A DNA stretch of 64,000 nt from Devosia yakushimensis. GTDB taxonomy: Bacteria; Pseudomonadota; Alphaproteobacteria; Rhizobiales; Devosiaceae. The position numbers were made by a program, and so were the translations under genes. The stretch lies in the NCBI RefSeq assembly GCF_030159855.1, contig NZ_BSNG01000001.1, forward strand, positions 930,001 through 994,000, in the 5' to 3' direction. Shown piece by piece: positions 1 through 9,772 of the stretch (its first letter is position 1; the number at the start of each line of letters is the position of its first letter). The notes beneath the pieces were generated by a model. The model had not been told where the DNA came from. It worked only from the letters and a program-made list of their open reading frames with translations, and made no database searches.

Positions 1-1
1 T

Positions 2-511
2 TCCAACAATGCCGTGGTGGGCGGCTTCGGAGCCTTGATCTGGCACGATTACGGCATTCCCGATTACTTCATTGGCCCGCTGCTGGCTACGGCGGCGGCC
101 GCCGAGGCCGTGCTGATGGTCATGTGGCGGCGCTTCGGCGGTCGGGTCACGGCGCGCAATATGATCCTGGTGTGTTGCGCGGCGTCGCTGCTGCGCTTTT
201 TCATCATGGCCTTCAACCCGCCGGCAATCGTGCTGTTCTTCACCCAGATGCTGCACGCGTTCAGCTTCGGCATGGGGTATTTCGGCGTCGTGCATTTCAT
301 CGCCAATTGGACCAGCGAAGACATCGCCGCCGAGGCGCAGGGCTTTGCCACCATGCTGCAACAGGGGGCGTCCTTCGTTTCGCTGATGCTGTTCGGCGTG
401 CTGGTCAGCCATTTTGGCGGTGCAGCATTCTTCGCCTCAGCGTTGTTTGCGCTATTGGGGATAGGCTGCGTGCTCTGGTCGCTGAAGCTGAAGCCACCCA
501 AGGAGGCGTGA
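2..511 (+). CDS. MFS transporter, C-terminal part (cut by the left window edge)
   Basis: The reading frame is open from the first base, so only the last ~170 residues are present. They form about five hydrophobic helices, with a short basic loop (MWRRFGGRVTARN) like the cytoplasmic loops of major facilitator proteins. The motif TQMLHAFSFGMGYFGVVHFI and the late sequence ATMLQQGASF fit the MFS_1-like / 3-phenylpropionate-permease (PPP) group, which are inner-membrane proton-coupled carriers. The substrate cannot be inferred. The gene ends 80 bp before a bidirectional terminator and converges on the GPR-like gene. Confidence 0.75.
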   Translation, partial: SNNAVVGGFGALIWHDYGIPDYFIGPLLATAAAAEAVLMVMWRRFGGRVTARNMILVCCAASLLRFFIMAFNPPAIVLFFTQMLHAFSFGMGYFGVVHFIANWTSEDIAAEAQGFATMLQQGASFVSLMLFGVLVSHFGGAAFFASALFALLGIGCVLWSLKLKPPKEA

Positions 512-584
512 GGGCGTAGCGGCCCCGTCCTCCTGCACTCTCCCTATAAGGTGAGGGGTGCCAACCGATTGATTGTCCCCAAAA

Positions 585-615
585 ACAAAAGGCCCCGGTC
601 ACCCGGGGCCTTTTC
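585..615. terminator. Bidirectional intrinsic terminator
   Basis: An 8-bp GC stem (GGCCCCGG / CCGGGGCC, 591-610) with a four-base loop is flanked by an A-rich tract on the left and TTTT on the right. It therefore has a U-tract in both directions, and it sits between the convergent MFS and GPR-like genes. Confidence 0.85.
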
Positions 616-631
616 AATTCTCATCCGAGCC

Positions 632-3600
632 TCAGCTCAGTCGCCCACTGGCATGGGCCAGGGTCGTGTAGACCTTGCCGCGATCGCTCAGCAGATATTC
701 GCGGGTTTCGGCGGCGGGGCGGGGGCCGGCGGCGGCGCGTTTCAGCAATTGTTCGAACTCGCTCATATAGGCCTGCGCGGTGCGGGCGAAGTCGGGTTCA
801 CGCTGCAGCTTCTTGCGCACGTCGTCATAGGTGCCCTGGCCGGTCAGCGTATAGATGCGGCGCGAGAACACGTTGGATTCCCCGGCCTGATAGCGGGCCC
901 AGGCTTCGGCCAGGGCGCCGTCGTCGATGGCACGGGCGATCTCGTCAGTCAGGCCCGAAAGGCCGGCCTGCGGCTGCTGGGCGCTGGCCTGCTTGGCCGT
1001 GGCATTGCGCAGCACGTCACGCAGCCAGCCGCCTTCGCCCTGCGGCGCGGCATCGGCTTCAACGGCTGCCTGGGCGTCGACATCGCGTTGCGGGGCGGCG
1101 GCGCGGGCAGGTTCGGGCTGACGCACAGGCTCGGGCCGGCGGGCCGGTTCTGCCGTGCGGATCGGATCGACCAGCGTCTGACGGGGCGGCTCACGGTAGC
1201 CCGTGTCGCGCGGGGGCTGATAGGCCGGTGCTTCGGCGCGAGGCTCCGGGCGCGGGGCAGGGCGCTGTGGCGGGCGGCGGTCGTTGAGGTCGAGCGTCGC
1301 CGGCTGGCTGCGCACGATGGCATTGAGTTCGCTCAGCGCTTCGATCTGCTCGGCCACGACGCGGCGCATGGCAGCGGCGCTGGCGCGGGTTTCCTCGGGC
1401 AGCTCGTTGACGCCGCGGGCCAGTTCGGCGCGTGTGGCTTCGAGTTCGCTGCCCACTTCCTTGGCCGTCTGGCGCATGGCGCGGGCAGTGTCGTTGAAGC
1501 GCTGAGTGGCTTCTTCCATCGCCTTCTGCATTTCGCCGATCATCTGCTGCTGGGCCTGCTGCAGGGCAGCATTGGCACGACGGCCCTCGGCATCGGCGCT
1601 GTCGCGGAAATCGCCTAGACGGCTGCTGACTTCGCCCGAAGTCTCGTCCAGCGCCTGACGGAACGTGCCCGTGGTCTGGTCGATGGCGTTGCGCAACTGG
1701 CCGGTATTGGAGGCAATGGCCCCGCGCACCGAAGCGGTCGAGTCGGCAATGGTGTCGGCCAGCGTGCTGGTCGTGGTGGTCAGCACATCGGTGACATTGC
1801 CGGCGGTCGAGGCGAGCACGTCGCTGACCTTGGTGGCATTTTCTTCCAGGGCATTGTTGACCTGGCTGGTCTGGTCGCTGAGCGCCAGCCGGACGGAGGA
1901 TGCCGTCTGGTTGAGGGCATTGGCGGCAGCATCGGCGGCGCGCTGCACCGCGCCATCCACCTGGGCAGCATTGGTCGACAGCGTTGTCGTGAACCGCTCA
2001 TTGGTCTGGTAGAGCGCGTCGTTGACATCGGCCGTCGAGGACTGGATGGCCTCGGTGATCGTGGCGGTGGTGGCTTCGAGCGTTTCGGCAACGGTGCCGG
2101 TGGTTGCCGCCAGGGCTTCGTCCATGGCGCGGCGGGCGCCGATCAGGCGGCGTTCGGTATCGTTGACCGTATCGGCGATCGACTGGGCGAACATGCGCAT
2201 GCGGCCGTCGATATCGTCGGCACGGCTGGCAAAGCTCTGGGCCAGCGCATCCATGGCGCCCCGGCGATCTTCCAGCGTGATGAGCGCGGATTCGCTGGTG
2301 GAGCTGAGCGCGGTCGAAACCTGCTGCATATTGGCCGCTTCGGTATCGAGCCGGCCGAGGACGGTCGAGAATTCGTCGACCATCGAGCGGATGGTGGACT
2401 GCAAGGCTCCCACATGCTGGCTGACCATGACGCCGGCCTGCTCGGTCTGCCCGATGGCATCGCGAATGGTGGTCGAATAGGTCGAGGTCTGCTGGGCGAC
2501 TGAGGTTTCGAGGTTGGCCAGGTTCGCCGTCGACGCATCGAGCACCCGCTGCAGCAGCAGGTTGGAATCGTTGAGCTTGCCCAGGGCGGCCGTGACATCG
2601 GTGAGGATGCGCGAGGTCGAGACGGCCATGATGGCCTCGGCTTCCTTGGCGTTTTCGCCCAGGGCGTCGCGCAGCAGGTTGCCATGGCTGAGCAGGGCAT
2701 TCTGCAGCTGGTCGGAGCGGTCGCTGACCAGGGCGGCGAAGGCATTGGTGTGCTCTTCGACCGAGCGGTTGATATCGGTCAGGCGGGTTTCGATAGACCC
2801 GACGGCGTCGGGTGCCTTGACTGTCAGCAATTGGTCGATATTGCCCGCGGCAGCACGGATCAGGTCCAGCACGCCACGCACGGCGCCGTCCATGCGGTCG
2901 GCCGTGGCGGTCACGTCGGTGGCGATATTTTCCGTTGCCGCCGTGATGCGGGTGGCGATGGTTTCCTCGATCCGGTCGGCGCCGGCTTCGAGATCGGCCA
3001 TGGATTGGGTGATCGAAGTATTGATTGAGGCATTGAGAGCTGCCAGCCGCTCGGCCGTGATGTCGGCGCGGGCGGTGATGGCCTCGGGCAGGGTGCCCAG
3101 GCGCTGGTCGACCATGTCGGTGATGGCGCGGCGGGCCGAATTGACGCCGCTCTCGATGAGGTCGGCGGCCTTGCGGGCGCTTTCGCCCACCGTGGCGCTG
3201 GCCGCATCGATCCGTGCGGTGACCCCATATTCGGCATCGGAAATGCGCGAGATGGCGCTGTCGAGGCCCGTGCCCAGATGCGTGTTCACCTCGGCCACCT
3301 TCTCGGCGATCATGTCCGACATGGTGGTGACGCGCTCGCTCATCGTGTCGGTGACATTCTGCAGCGAGGATTCGATCTTGGCGCGAGCATCTTCGCCCTG
3401 CTGGGCGATGGTGTCGGCCAGCTCGCTTGTGCGCAGGCCGATGGTTTCGCCCATCGAGGCGGTGTGCGTTTCGAGCGTGTCGCTGAGTGCCTGGGTGCGC
3501 TGGCCCAGGGCTTCGCTGAGCGCCTGGGTGCGGGTGCCCACGGCCTGCGCCAGTTGCTGGGTGCCGCTGTCGAGGGTGGTGCGCAACTGAGCCGAGCGTT

Positions 3601-6022
3601 CGTCGAGCGCCGTAGTCAGGTTAGCCGTGCCATCGGTCAACTGGCTGGCGAACAGCTCGGTGCGGTCGGCAAGCTGGGTGGTGAGCGCTTCGGTGCGTTC
3701 ATCGAGCTGGCTGGCCAGGCTTCCGGTGCGGGATTCGATTTCCAGCGAGAGGGCAGAGGTGCGTTCCGAGAGGGTATCGGCCAGGCGCTGGGTGCGACCC
3801 GAGATCGCCAGGTCGAATTCGGACGTGCCGGTCGAGAGCGCGTCGCCCAGTTCCTGGCTGCGGACCCGGATGGCTTCGCTCATGTCGCTGGCGCGGGTGC
3901 TGAGGCTTTCGTCCAGTTCCAGCGCGCGCGTGTCGAGGGCGCTGGTGATTTCCCCGGCGCGGCTGGCCAGAATGCCGTCCAGCTTCTGGGTGCGTTCGTC
4001 CAGCGTGCCCGAGATGAGGCTGGCATGGCTGTCGAGCGCATCGGAGAGCGCCCTGCTGCGCGTCCCGAAATCTTCGGTGATGGCGCGGGCCTTGGCGCCC
4101 AGCACTTCGCCCAGTTCGCGGGTCTTTTCGCTGATGGCGCTGTCAAAGCGGCCGGATTCTTCGTTGAGCGCCATTTCGAGCACATTGGCGCGAGCAGCAA
4201 AGCTGGTGCCCTGTGCTTCGAGGCGGGCAATCAGGCTATCGCCCTTGTCGCCGATGACGCCGTCCAGCGTGCCCAGGCGGGTATCGAGAATGGCGGCGAT
4301 TTCGGTCAGCCGCGCATCGAACTGGCTGAGCGAATCCTGTCCGGCCGAGGAAAGCGTGATGCGAGCACGGTCGGAAGTATCGTCCAGCGCGCCATTGATT
4401 TCGATCAGTGCCGATTGCAGGCGGCTATCCATGGCGTTGAGCTGGATCGAAACCGATTCATCGAGCTGGCGGGTGAGGGCGTTGAGCAGCACCTCGGCTT
4501 CGCGCGAGCGGCCGGAAATGTCATCGGCGATCTTCTGGCCGATCAGGTCCAGCGCGCCGGTGACTTCATGGCCGCGATCGCGTAGCTGGCCCAGCAGTGA
4601 CGTGCTGCCGTCGCTGAGCAAGCCCGAAATGGTGGTGGTGCGCTCGTCCAGCGCTGCGGCGAGGCGGCCCGTCGTATCATCAAGCGTTTCAGAGAGACGC
4701 CCGGTCGTGCCGTCCAGCAGGCCAGCCAGCTTTTCGGTGCGTGCATCGAGGGCCGAAGCCAGCTCGCCCGTGCGGCTATCCAGCGCGTCGGCAATCTTGC
4801 CGCTGGTGCCTTCCAGCAGGCCCGCGAGATTGGCTGTGCGATCTTCGAAGCTGCCGGTGATGGCGCCAGTGCGCTCCTCGATCAGGCGGGTGCGCTCGTC
4901 CATGGCGGCGGCAATGGTGGCGGCGTGGCCGTCGAGCGCATCGGTCAGCGCGGCAATGCGGCTTTCGACACCGGAATTGAGCGTGCCGGCGCGTTCGTCG
5001 AGGGCGCCGGTCATGGCCGCGGTCTTGTCGTCGAAGGTCAGCGACAGGCGGCCGGCGCTGTCATCCAGCGCCGAAATGAAGTCGGTGGTGCGGTTGTCCA
5101 CCAGCGACACGAAGCCTTCGGTGCGTTCGCCAAAGGCGTTGGTCAGCGTATTGCCGGCGGTTTCAAGCGCGCGGGTCAAATTGCCGCCGCTTTCCACGAT
5201 GGTTCCGGAAATACGCTGGCTGATCATGTCGAGATCAAACACCAGGCCCGTATGGCTCTCGGTGATCGCCTCGCGCACGCGCTCGGTATTGGTCAGAACG
5301 CTTTCGCGCTGGCTGGCCAGCTCGGCAATCAGCGCGCGCATGCGCGATTCATTGTCTGAATAGGTGCGTTCGAGCGCGGTGACCTCGTTGTGGATCATCA
5401 CTTCGAGTTCGCCTGCGCGCGAGAGGGCTCGCTCCAGGCCATCGCCCAGCGCGTTGACTTCGCGGCGCACGGCCTGGCCCACCGAAGCGACCTTGTCGGC
5501 GGCGGTGACCTCGGGTTCGGCCAGGCGGATGGCGGCTTGGGTGATCGAAGAGGCGGCGTTGCGCAGGTCCTGGGCGCGACGGAACAGCGTGGCGACACCG
5601 AAAAAGCCCAGCACGGGCAGGATCATGATGGCGGCAAGTGCGATGAAATCGATGGTGCCGGCAAATTGGCCGAAATTGGCAAGCTGGCTGCCATAGCGCA
5701 GATAGCCGGCCGAGCCAGAAGCAACAAGCCAGATGACCGAGAGCGCGAGGGCAACCCAGGTCGGCGCGGAAGATGAGCGGTTCTGCAGGCTATAGAGGAG
5801 TTTCGACGTGGGGAAGCGGTCGTCATTGGCGACGGCCCCGGCCTGTTGGGCGATCTTGTCAGCGGCGCGCAGGCGTTCGGAGCGGGCAGGGTCGGCGGCG
5901 CGCTTTTCAGGCGCCTTTTCCGGCGTGCTGTCGATATTGAACACCGAATCCTTCAGCGCGTCTTCAACGGCAGAAAAAGCCAGGGCGGCGGGATCGTTGG
6001 GGGGTGTCGAATTCTGCGCCAT
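632..6022 (-). CDS. Growth pole ring-like protein (GPR/RgsE family), giant membrane-anchored coiled-coil protein
   Basis: The protein has 1796 residues. The start chosen is ATG at 6022 (MAQNSTPPND); the longer frame would need a TTG with no ribosome site. The N-terminus is cytoplasmic and charged, followed by two membrane segments (about 88-106 and 126-146). More than 1300 residues of almost continuous helix follow, in which an 11-residue unit of the type ALDxRTxxLAx repeats many times with occasional 7-residue inserts. There is then a Pro/Arg-rich stretch and a conserved-looking C-terminal domain ending YTTLAHASGRLS. This architecture matches the Agrobacterium growth pole ring protein GPR (about 2100 residues, apolipoprotein-like) and Sinorhizobium RgsE, which organise unipolar growth in Hyphomicrobiales. 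A role in polar peptidoglycan insertion is inferred from that family. Confidence 0.8.
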   Translation of the reverse strand: MAQNSTPPNDPAALAFSAVEDALKDSVFNIDSTPEKAPEKRAADPARSERLRAADKIAQQAGAVANDDRFPTSKLLYSLQNRSSSAPTWVALALSVIWLVASGSAGYLRYGSQLANFGQFAGTIDFIALAAIMILPVLGFFGVATLFRRAQDLRNAASSITQAAIRLAEPEVTAADKVASVGQAVRREVNALGDGLERALSRAGELEVMIHNEVTALERTYSDNESRMRALIAELASQRESVLTNTERVREAITESHTGLVFDLDMISQRISGTIVESGGNLTRALETAGNTLTNAFGERTEGFVSLVDNRTTDFISALDDSAGRLSLTFDDKTAAMTGALDERAGTLNSGVESRIAALTDALDGHAATIAAAMDERTRLIEERTGAITGSFEDRTANLAGLLEGTSGKIADALDSRTGELASALDARTEKLAGLLDGTTGRLSETLDDTTGRLAAALDERTTTISGLLSDGSTSLLGQLRDRGHEVTGALDLIGQKIADDISGRSREAEVLLNALTRQLDESVSIQLNAMDSRLQSALIEINGALDDTSDRARITLSSAGQDSLSQFDARLTEIAAILDTRLGTLDGVIGDKGDSLIARLEAQGTSFAARANVLEMALNEESGRFDSAISEKTRELGEVLGAKARAITEDFGTRSRALSDALDSHASLISGTLDERTQKLDGILASRAGEITSALDTRALELDESLSTRASDMSEAIRVRSQELGDALSTGTSEFDLAISGRTQRLADTLSERTSALSLEIESRTGSLASQLDERTEALTTQLADRTELFASQLTDGTANLTTALDERSAQLRTTLDSGTQQLAQAVGTRTQALSEALGQRTQALSDTLETHTASMGETIGLRTSELADTIAQQGEDARAKIESSLQNVTDTMSERVTTMSDMIAEKVAEVNTHLGTGLDSAISRISDAEYGVTARIDAASATVGESARKAADLIESGVNSARRAITDMVDQRLGTLPEAITARADITAERLAALNASINTSITQSMADLEAGADRIEETIATRITAATENIATDVTATADRMDGAVRGVLDLIRAAAGNIDQLLTVKAPDAVGSIETRLTDINRSVEEHTNAFAALVSDRSDQLQNALLSHGNLLRDALGENAKEAEAIMAVSTSRILTDVTAALGKLNDSNLLLQRVLDASTANLANLETSVAQQTSTYSTTIRDAIGQTEQAGVMVSQHVGALQSTIRSMVDEFSTVLGRLDTEAANMQQVSTALSSTSESALITLEDRRGAMDALAQSFASRADDIDGRMRMFAQSIADTVNDTERRLIGARRAMDEALAATTGTVAETLEATTATITEAIQSSTADVNDALYQTNERFTTTLSTNAAQVDGAVQRAADAAANALNQTASSVRLALSDQTSQVNNALEENATKVSDVLASTAGNVTDVLTTTTSTLADTIADSTASVRGAIASNTGQLRNAIDQTTGTFRQALDETSGEVSSRLGDFRDSADAEGRRANAALQQAQQQMIGEMQKAMEEATQRFNDTARAMRQTAKEVGSELEATRAELARGVNELPEETRASAAAMRRVVAEQIEALSELNAIVRSQPATLDLNDRRPPQRPAPRPEPRAEAPAYQPPRDTGYREPPRQTLVDPIRTAEPARRPEPVRQPEPARAAAPQRDVDAQAAVEADAAPQGEGGWLRDVLRNATAKQASAQQPQAGLSGLTDEIARAIDDGALAEAWARYQAGESNVFSRRIYTLTGQGTYDDVRKKLQREPDFARTAQAYMSEFEQLLKRAAAGPRPAAETREYLLSDRGKVYTTLAHASGRLS

Positions 6023-6221
6023 ACTCTTTACTACTCTCGCGTCGACTTCACAGCGATAGGGCGGCAAGTTGGCGGTGTGGTAACCCCCAACCTGTTTCCG
6101 GGCTGGTGGTCAAATGGAAACAATTCGATGCAAATGCGCCGCATTATTTCCGCACCATCGCCGCCGCGCGCTGGTTCAAAACACATACATACATTCAATT
6201 TTACTCAAACCGAATGCTTTC

Positions 6222-6236
6222 TTACCCAAAGGTTAA
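6222..6236. promoter_or_regulatory. CtrA-like box between the GPR-like and Hpt genes
   Basis: TTAC-N7-TTAA differs at one position from the CtrA consensus TTAA-N7-TTAA. It lies in the 360-bp gene-free and unusually AT-rich region 6023-6382, about 200 bp upstream of the leftward GPR-like gene and 150 bp upstream of the rightward Hpt gene. No other gene or RNA was recognised in that region. Confidence 0.35.
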
Positions 6237-6382
6237 TTTTTTGGGGAGAACGAGGCGCATCAAAACCGGCAAAGAACGGCGAAGATGTGGCTTAATCAGC
6301 CGTTCACCCGGGGCTTTTAAGCTTCTGCTGCAGTTTCGGCTTGGCACTCTCGCGAGCCCGTCTTGTTAAGGAGTTGGGGTGG

Positions 6383-6769
6383 ATGGCCCAAAGGTCTTCG
6401 GCGCTCGATCGCGATGTCGCCAAACCGGCCAGGCGGCCAGCCCGGCCCATCGATCTGGTGCATCTGGCCAAGCAATGCCTGGGCGATGCCGGGCTTGAAC
6501 GCGAAATTCTGCATCTGTTCGACAGCACGATCAAAACCTACCTCGCCCGGCTCCTCGCCGCCACCGCGCCCGACGAGGTGCTGTTTGCCCTCCACACGAT
6601 CAGGGGCGCAGCCGCCGGCGTCGGCGCCTTCGCGATCACCGACCTGGCCAAGGCAATGGAAGCGGACGCCAGGGCAGGTCGGGCCATCGAGGTTGAACAG
6701 ATCGACGATCTGAAGATGGCGGTGGAAGAGGCGAGCGGGTTTATTGGGGATGTGCTGGGGCGGGAGTAG
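6383..6769 (+). CDS. Hpt domain protein (histidine phosphotransfer)
   Basis: A 128-residue single-domain protein. The start is ATG at 6383, preceded by AAGGAG at a 9-nt spacing. The sequence LHTIRGAAAGVGA contains the phospho-accepting histidine (H71) in the HxxxG(A/S) setting typical of Hpt four-helix bundles. The surrounding sequence is helical and alanine-rich. It should relay phosphate between a hybrid histidine kinase and a response regulator, neither of which is in the window. Divergent neighbour of the polar-growth gene; the two share a CtrA-like box, so a cell-cycle or polarity phosphorelay is possible but unproven. Confidence 0.75.
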   Translation: MAQRSSALDRDVAKPARRPARPIDLVHLAKQCLGDAGLEREILHLFDSTIKTYLARLLAATAPDEVLFALHTIRGAAAGVGAFAITDLAKAMEADARAGRAIEVEQIDDLKMAVEEASGFIGDVLGRE

Positions 6770-6917
6770 GGGCCTAGTGCTGCTCCGCTGCGAAAGCAGG
6801 AACTCTGTTCCTTCTCTCTACCTCCATTTGACCACCACCCTTGCCTTCCCCTATAGAGCGCCCAATATTTGTTGCGCTTCGCAGCCCGCAGTGCCGGGCG
6901 CCCAAAGGCAAGTTTCC

Positions 6918-8519
6918 ATGAGCATGTCCCTCGCCGCCGAGACGCCGTCTCGCGCCATCACTGAGCCCTATCGCACCCGCCGGACCTTCGCGATCATCTC
7001 GCACCCGGACGCGGGCAAGACCACGCTGACCGAACGGCTGCTGGCCGCTGCCGGCGCGATCCAGTCTGCCGGCGCGGTGCGTGGCAAGGCCGGCACGCGC
7101 TCGACGCGTTCGGACTGGATGGAAATGGAGCAGCAGCGCGGCATTTCCATCACCTCATCGGTGATGACCTTTGACTATGACGGGCTGACGCTCAACCTGC
7201 TCGACACGCCAGGCCACTCGGACTTTTCCGAGGATACCTATCGCACCCTGACCGCCGTCGACGCAGCCATCATGGTGATCGACGCCGCCAAGGGCATCGA
7301 AGCGCAGACCCTCAAACTGTTCGAAGTCTGCCGCCTGCGCGACATCCCCATCATCACCTTCATCAACAAGGTGGACCGCGAGGGCCTCAGCCCGCTCGAT
7401 CTGATCGACGAAATCCAGGGCAAGCTGGCGCTCGATCTTACGCCTGTGCTGTGGCCGATCGGGCAGGGGGTGGATTTCCACGGCTATCTCGACCTGTTGG
7501 AAAAGCGCGTGCTGAACCCCCAGGGCAAGCCGATTGCCGAATATAATGCCATCGAAGACCTGCTCGACAACGACGCGCTCATCGAAGACCCCGTCTTCAT
7601 GACCGCGCTCGAAACCCTCGAAATGGCCACGGCCATGCTGCCGCCCTTCGATCTCGACACCTTCCATGCCGGGCATCTCAGCCCCGTGCTGTTCGGCTCG
7701 GCCCTCAAGGGCATTGGCGTGGCCGAACTGCTGCGCACGCTGGGCGAATGGGGCCCCGAGCCGCGTCCGCAGCCGGCCATTCCCGCACCCATCGAGCCCG
7801 CCGATGAAAAGGTCACCGGCTTCGTGTTCAAGGTGCAGGCGAACATGGACGCCAACCACCGCGACCGCATCGCCTTTGTTCGCCTATGCTCAGGCACCTT
7901 CACCCGCGGCATGCGCCTCAAGAATGTGCGCTCGGGCAAGGACATGGCCGTGTCCAACCCGATGTTCTTCTTCGGCAATGACCGCGAACTGGCCGAGCAG
8001 GCTGTGGCCGGCGATATCGTCGGCATTCCCAACCACGGCACGCTTTCTGTCGGCGATACCCTCACCGAGGGCGCGACGATCAATGTGACGGGTATTCCCA
8101 ACTTCGCCCCGGAAATCATCCGCCGCGTGCGCCTCACCGATCATATGAAGACCAAGCAGATGGCCAAGGCCCTCTCCGACCTGTCGGAAGAAGGCGTCAC
8201 CCAGGTGTTCCGCCGCGTCGTCGGCGCCGACTGGATCGTGGGCGTTGTCGGCCAGCTGCAGCTCGAAGTGCTGTCGTCGCGCGTCGCCAAGGAATATGGC
8301 GTGCCGATCACCTTTGAGAGCCTCAATTATGAAGTGGCCCGCTGGATCGAGAGTGATGATCCCAAGGAATTGGAACGCTTCATCGCCGCCCAGAAGATGA
8401 ATATTGCCGAGGACCGCACCGGTGCCCCGGTCTTCCTCGCGCAAAACGCCTGGTGGGCCGACCGCGCCAAGCAGGATTTCCCGAAGATCCGCTTCCTCAC
8501 CACGAAGGAACGGCATTGA
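6918..8519 (+). CDS. prfC: Peptide chain release factor 3 (RF3)
   Basis: A 533-residue translational GTPase, close to the usual ~529. The G1 motif HPDAGKTT is at residues 29-36, G3 is DTPGHSDF and G4 is NKVD. The switch region EQQRGISITSS and a C-terminal domain resembling EF-G domain III (FRRVVGADWIVGVVGQLQLE) follow. RF3 uses GTP to recycle RF1/RF2 from the ribosome after peptide release. The start is ATG at 6918, just upstream of the conserved region; the ribosome site is weak. The stop codon overlaps the TTG start of the next gene, so the two are translationally coupled. Confidence 0.95.
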   Translation: MSMSLAAETPSRAITEPYRTRRTFAIISHPDAGKTTLTERLLAAAGAIQSAGAVRGKAGTRSTRSDWMEMEQQRGISITSSVMTFDYDGLTLNLLDTPGHSDFSEDTYRTLTAVDAAIMVIDAAKGIEAQTLKLFEVCRLRDIPIITFINKVDREGLSPLDLIDEIQGKLALDLTPVLWPIGQGVDFHGYLDLLEKRVLNPQGKPIAEYNAIEDLLDNDALIEDPVFMTALETLEMATAMLPPFDLDTFHAGHLSPVLFGSALKGIGVAELLRTLGEWGPEPRPQPAIPAPIEPADEKVTGFVFKVQANMDANHRDRIAFVRLCSGTFTRGMRLKNVRSGKDMAVSNPMFFFGNDRELAEQAVAGDIVGIPNHGTLSVGDTLTEGATINVTGIPNFAPEIIRRVRLTDHMKTKQMAKALSDLSEEGVTQVFRRVVGADWIVGVVGQLQLEVLSSRVAKEYGVPITFESLNYEVARWIESDDPKELERFIAAQKMNIAEDRTGAPVFLAQNAWWADRAKQDFPKIRFLTTKERH

Positions 8520-9688
8520 CCGACCGTATCGAAGAGTTCCTGAGCGCAGTGAAATCGGCCTTTGCCGGCAACACGCTGGTCAAGCTGAAACTGGCTGGCT
8601 ATCACGGCGGCGAAGCCGATCTTAAATCCATCGACGTCAAGAAGATCGTCGCCAAGGGGGTGGAGAAGTTCAGCTTCACCTTCCATTACAAAACCCGCGA
8701 CATCATCAAAAACCAGATCCAGCCCGAGGCCTTGGGCAATCTGCGCATTGCCCTCAAGGACGAGTTCCGCAGCGCTCAGCTCGCCACCACCGAGTTCGAT
8801 CTGAGTTTCGAGCGCAATGGCGACAAAATCCGCCTCAAGCGCACCGAAGTCGCCGGCCGTGAAGCCCCCTCGACCGACCACAACCGCGCCAAGAACCGTC
8901 CTTTGGCCGAGACCAATAAGCCATACCTGCATGCCCTTGGCATCACCGGCAAGGACGGCGTCGTGCGCAACGACGCGCAGGATAAATTCCGCCAGATCAA
9001 TAAGATGGTCGAAATCTTTGCCCCCTTGATTCAGGCGATCAAGGCGGAAAAACCCCGCATCGTCGATATGGGGGCGGGCAAGGGGTATCTCGATTTCGCG
9101 CTCTATGACTACCTCGCCAATGTCGCCAAGCGCCCCGCCGAGATCGTCGGCGTCGAAATGCGCGACAAGTTGGTTGAGGACGGCAATGCGACCGCCGCCC
9201 AGTCTGGTTTTTCGGGTCTCAACTTCCAGCCCGGCACCATCCTCGATTCCGACGCGACTGGCGCCGACGCCGTCATTGCGCTGCATGCCTGCGACACGGC
9301 CACTGACGACGCCATCTACAAGGGCATCGCTGCCGGTGCCTCGCTGATCGCCGTCGCGCCCTGCTGCCACAAGCAAATCCGCCGCCAGATGGAAGCCGGA
9401 AAGCCCGAGGATAAGTTGTCGATCCTGCTCCGCCACGGCATTTTCATGGAGCGCCAGGCCGAAATGGTCACCGATGCCCTCCGTGCCCTTTATCTCGAGC
9501 TAAATGGTTACCGCACCAAGGTTTTCGAGTTCGTCTCCGACGCCCACACGCCCAAGAACAACCTGATCGTCGCCGAAAAAGACGGCCGCGTCGGCCGCGA
9601 TCGCGACGCGATTCTCAGGCAGATAAGTGAAACCAAGGCCATGTTCGGCATAGAGCGGCATTACCTGGAAGGTCTGCTAGGGCTGTAG
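8516..9688 (+). CDS. SAM-dependent methyltransferase
   Basis: A 390-residue protein. The start is TTG at 8516, overlapping the prfC stop as TTGA and preceded by GAAGGAA at 5 nt. The first ~170 residues form a family-specific N-terminal domain. The Rossmann methyltransferase fold begins at IVDMGAGKGYLDFALYDYL (motif I), followed by an acidic residue in GVEMRD and an ALHACDTATDDA / APCCHKQ region. This pattern resembles the Methyltransf_32 / GSTCD-like group, in which RNA substrates have been suggested. Substrate here unknown. Coupling to RF3 hints at a link with translation, but that is inference. Confidence 0.8.
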   Translation: MTDRIEEFLSAVKSAFAGNTLVKLKLAGYHGGEADLKSIDVKKIVAKGVEKFSFTFHYKTRDIIKNQIQPEALGNLRIALKDEFRSAQLATTEFDLSFERNGDKIRLKRTEVAGREAPSTDHNRAKNRPLAETNKPYLHALGITGKDGVVRNDAQDKFRQINKMVEIFAPLIQAIKAEKPRIVDMGAGKGYLDFALYDYLANVAKRPAEIVGVEMRDKLVEDGNATAAQSGFSGLNFQPGTILDSDATGADAVIALHACDTATDDAIYKGIAAGASLIAVAPCCHKQIRRQMEAGKPEDKLSILLRHGIFMERQAEMVTDALRALYLELNGYRTKVFEFVSDAHTPKNNLIVAEKDGRVGRDRDAILRQISETKAMFGIERHYLEGLLGL

Positions 9689-9772
9689 CTCCGGCGATTT
9701 TCCAAGCTGTGGGTTTATAAATCCCACGCCAACGGCTATATGCTGATGCAACAGCAAGCTCTCCCGAGACCC

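Noticed and set aside
551..5363. Long open frames on the plus strand opposite the GPR-like gene (for example 3627-5363, 578 codons)
   Set aside because: They are antisense shadows of a GC-rich repetitive gene. Their translations are low-complexity with no domain, while the minus frame has membrane segments, periodic repeats and a conserved C-terminus.
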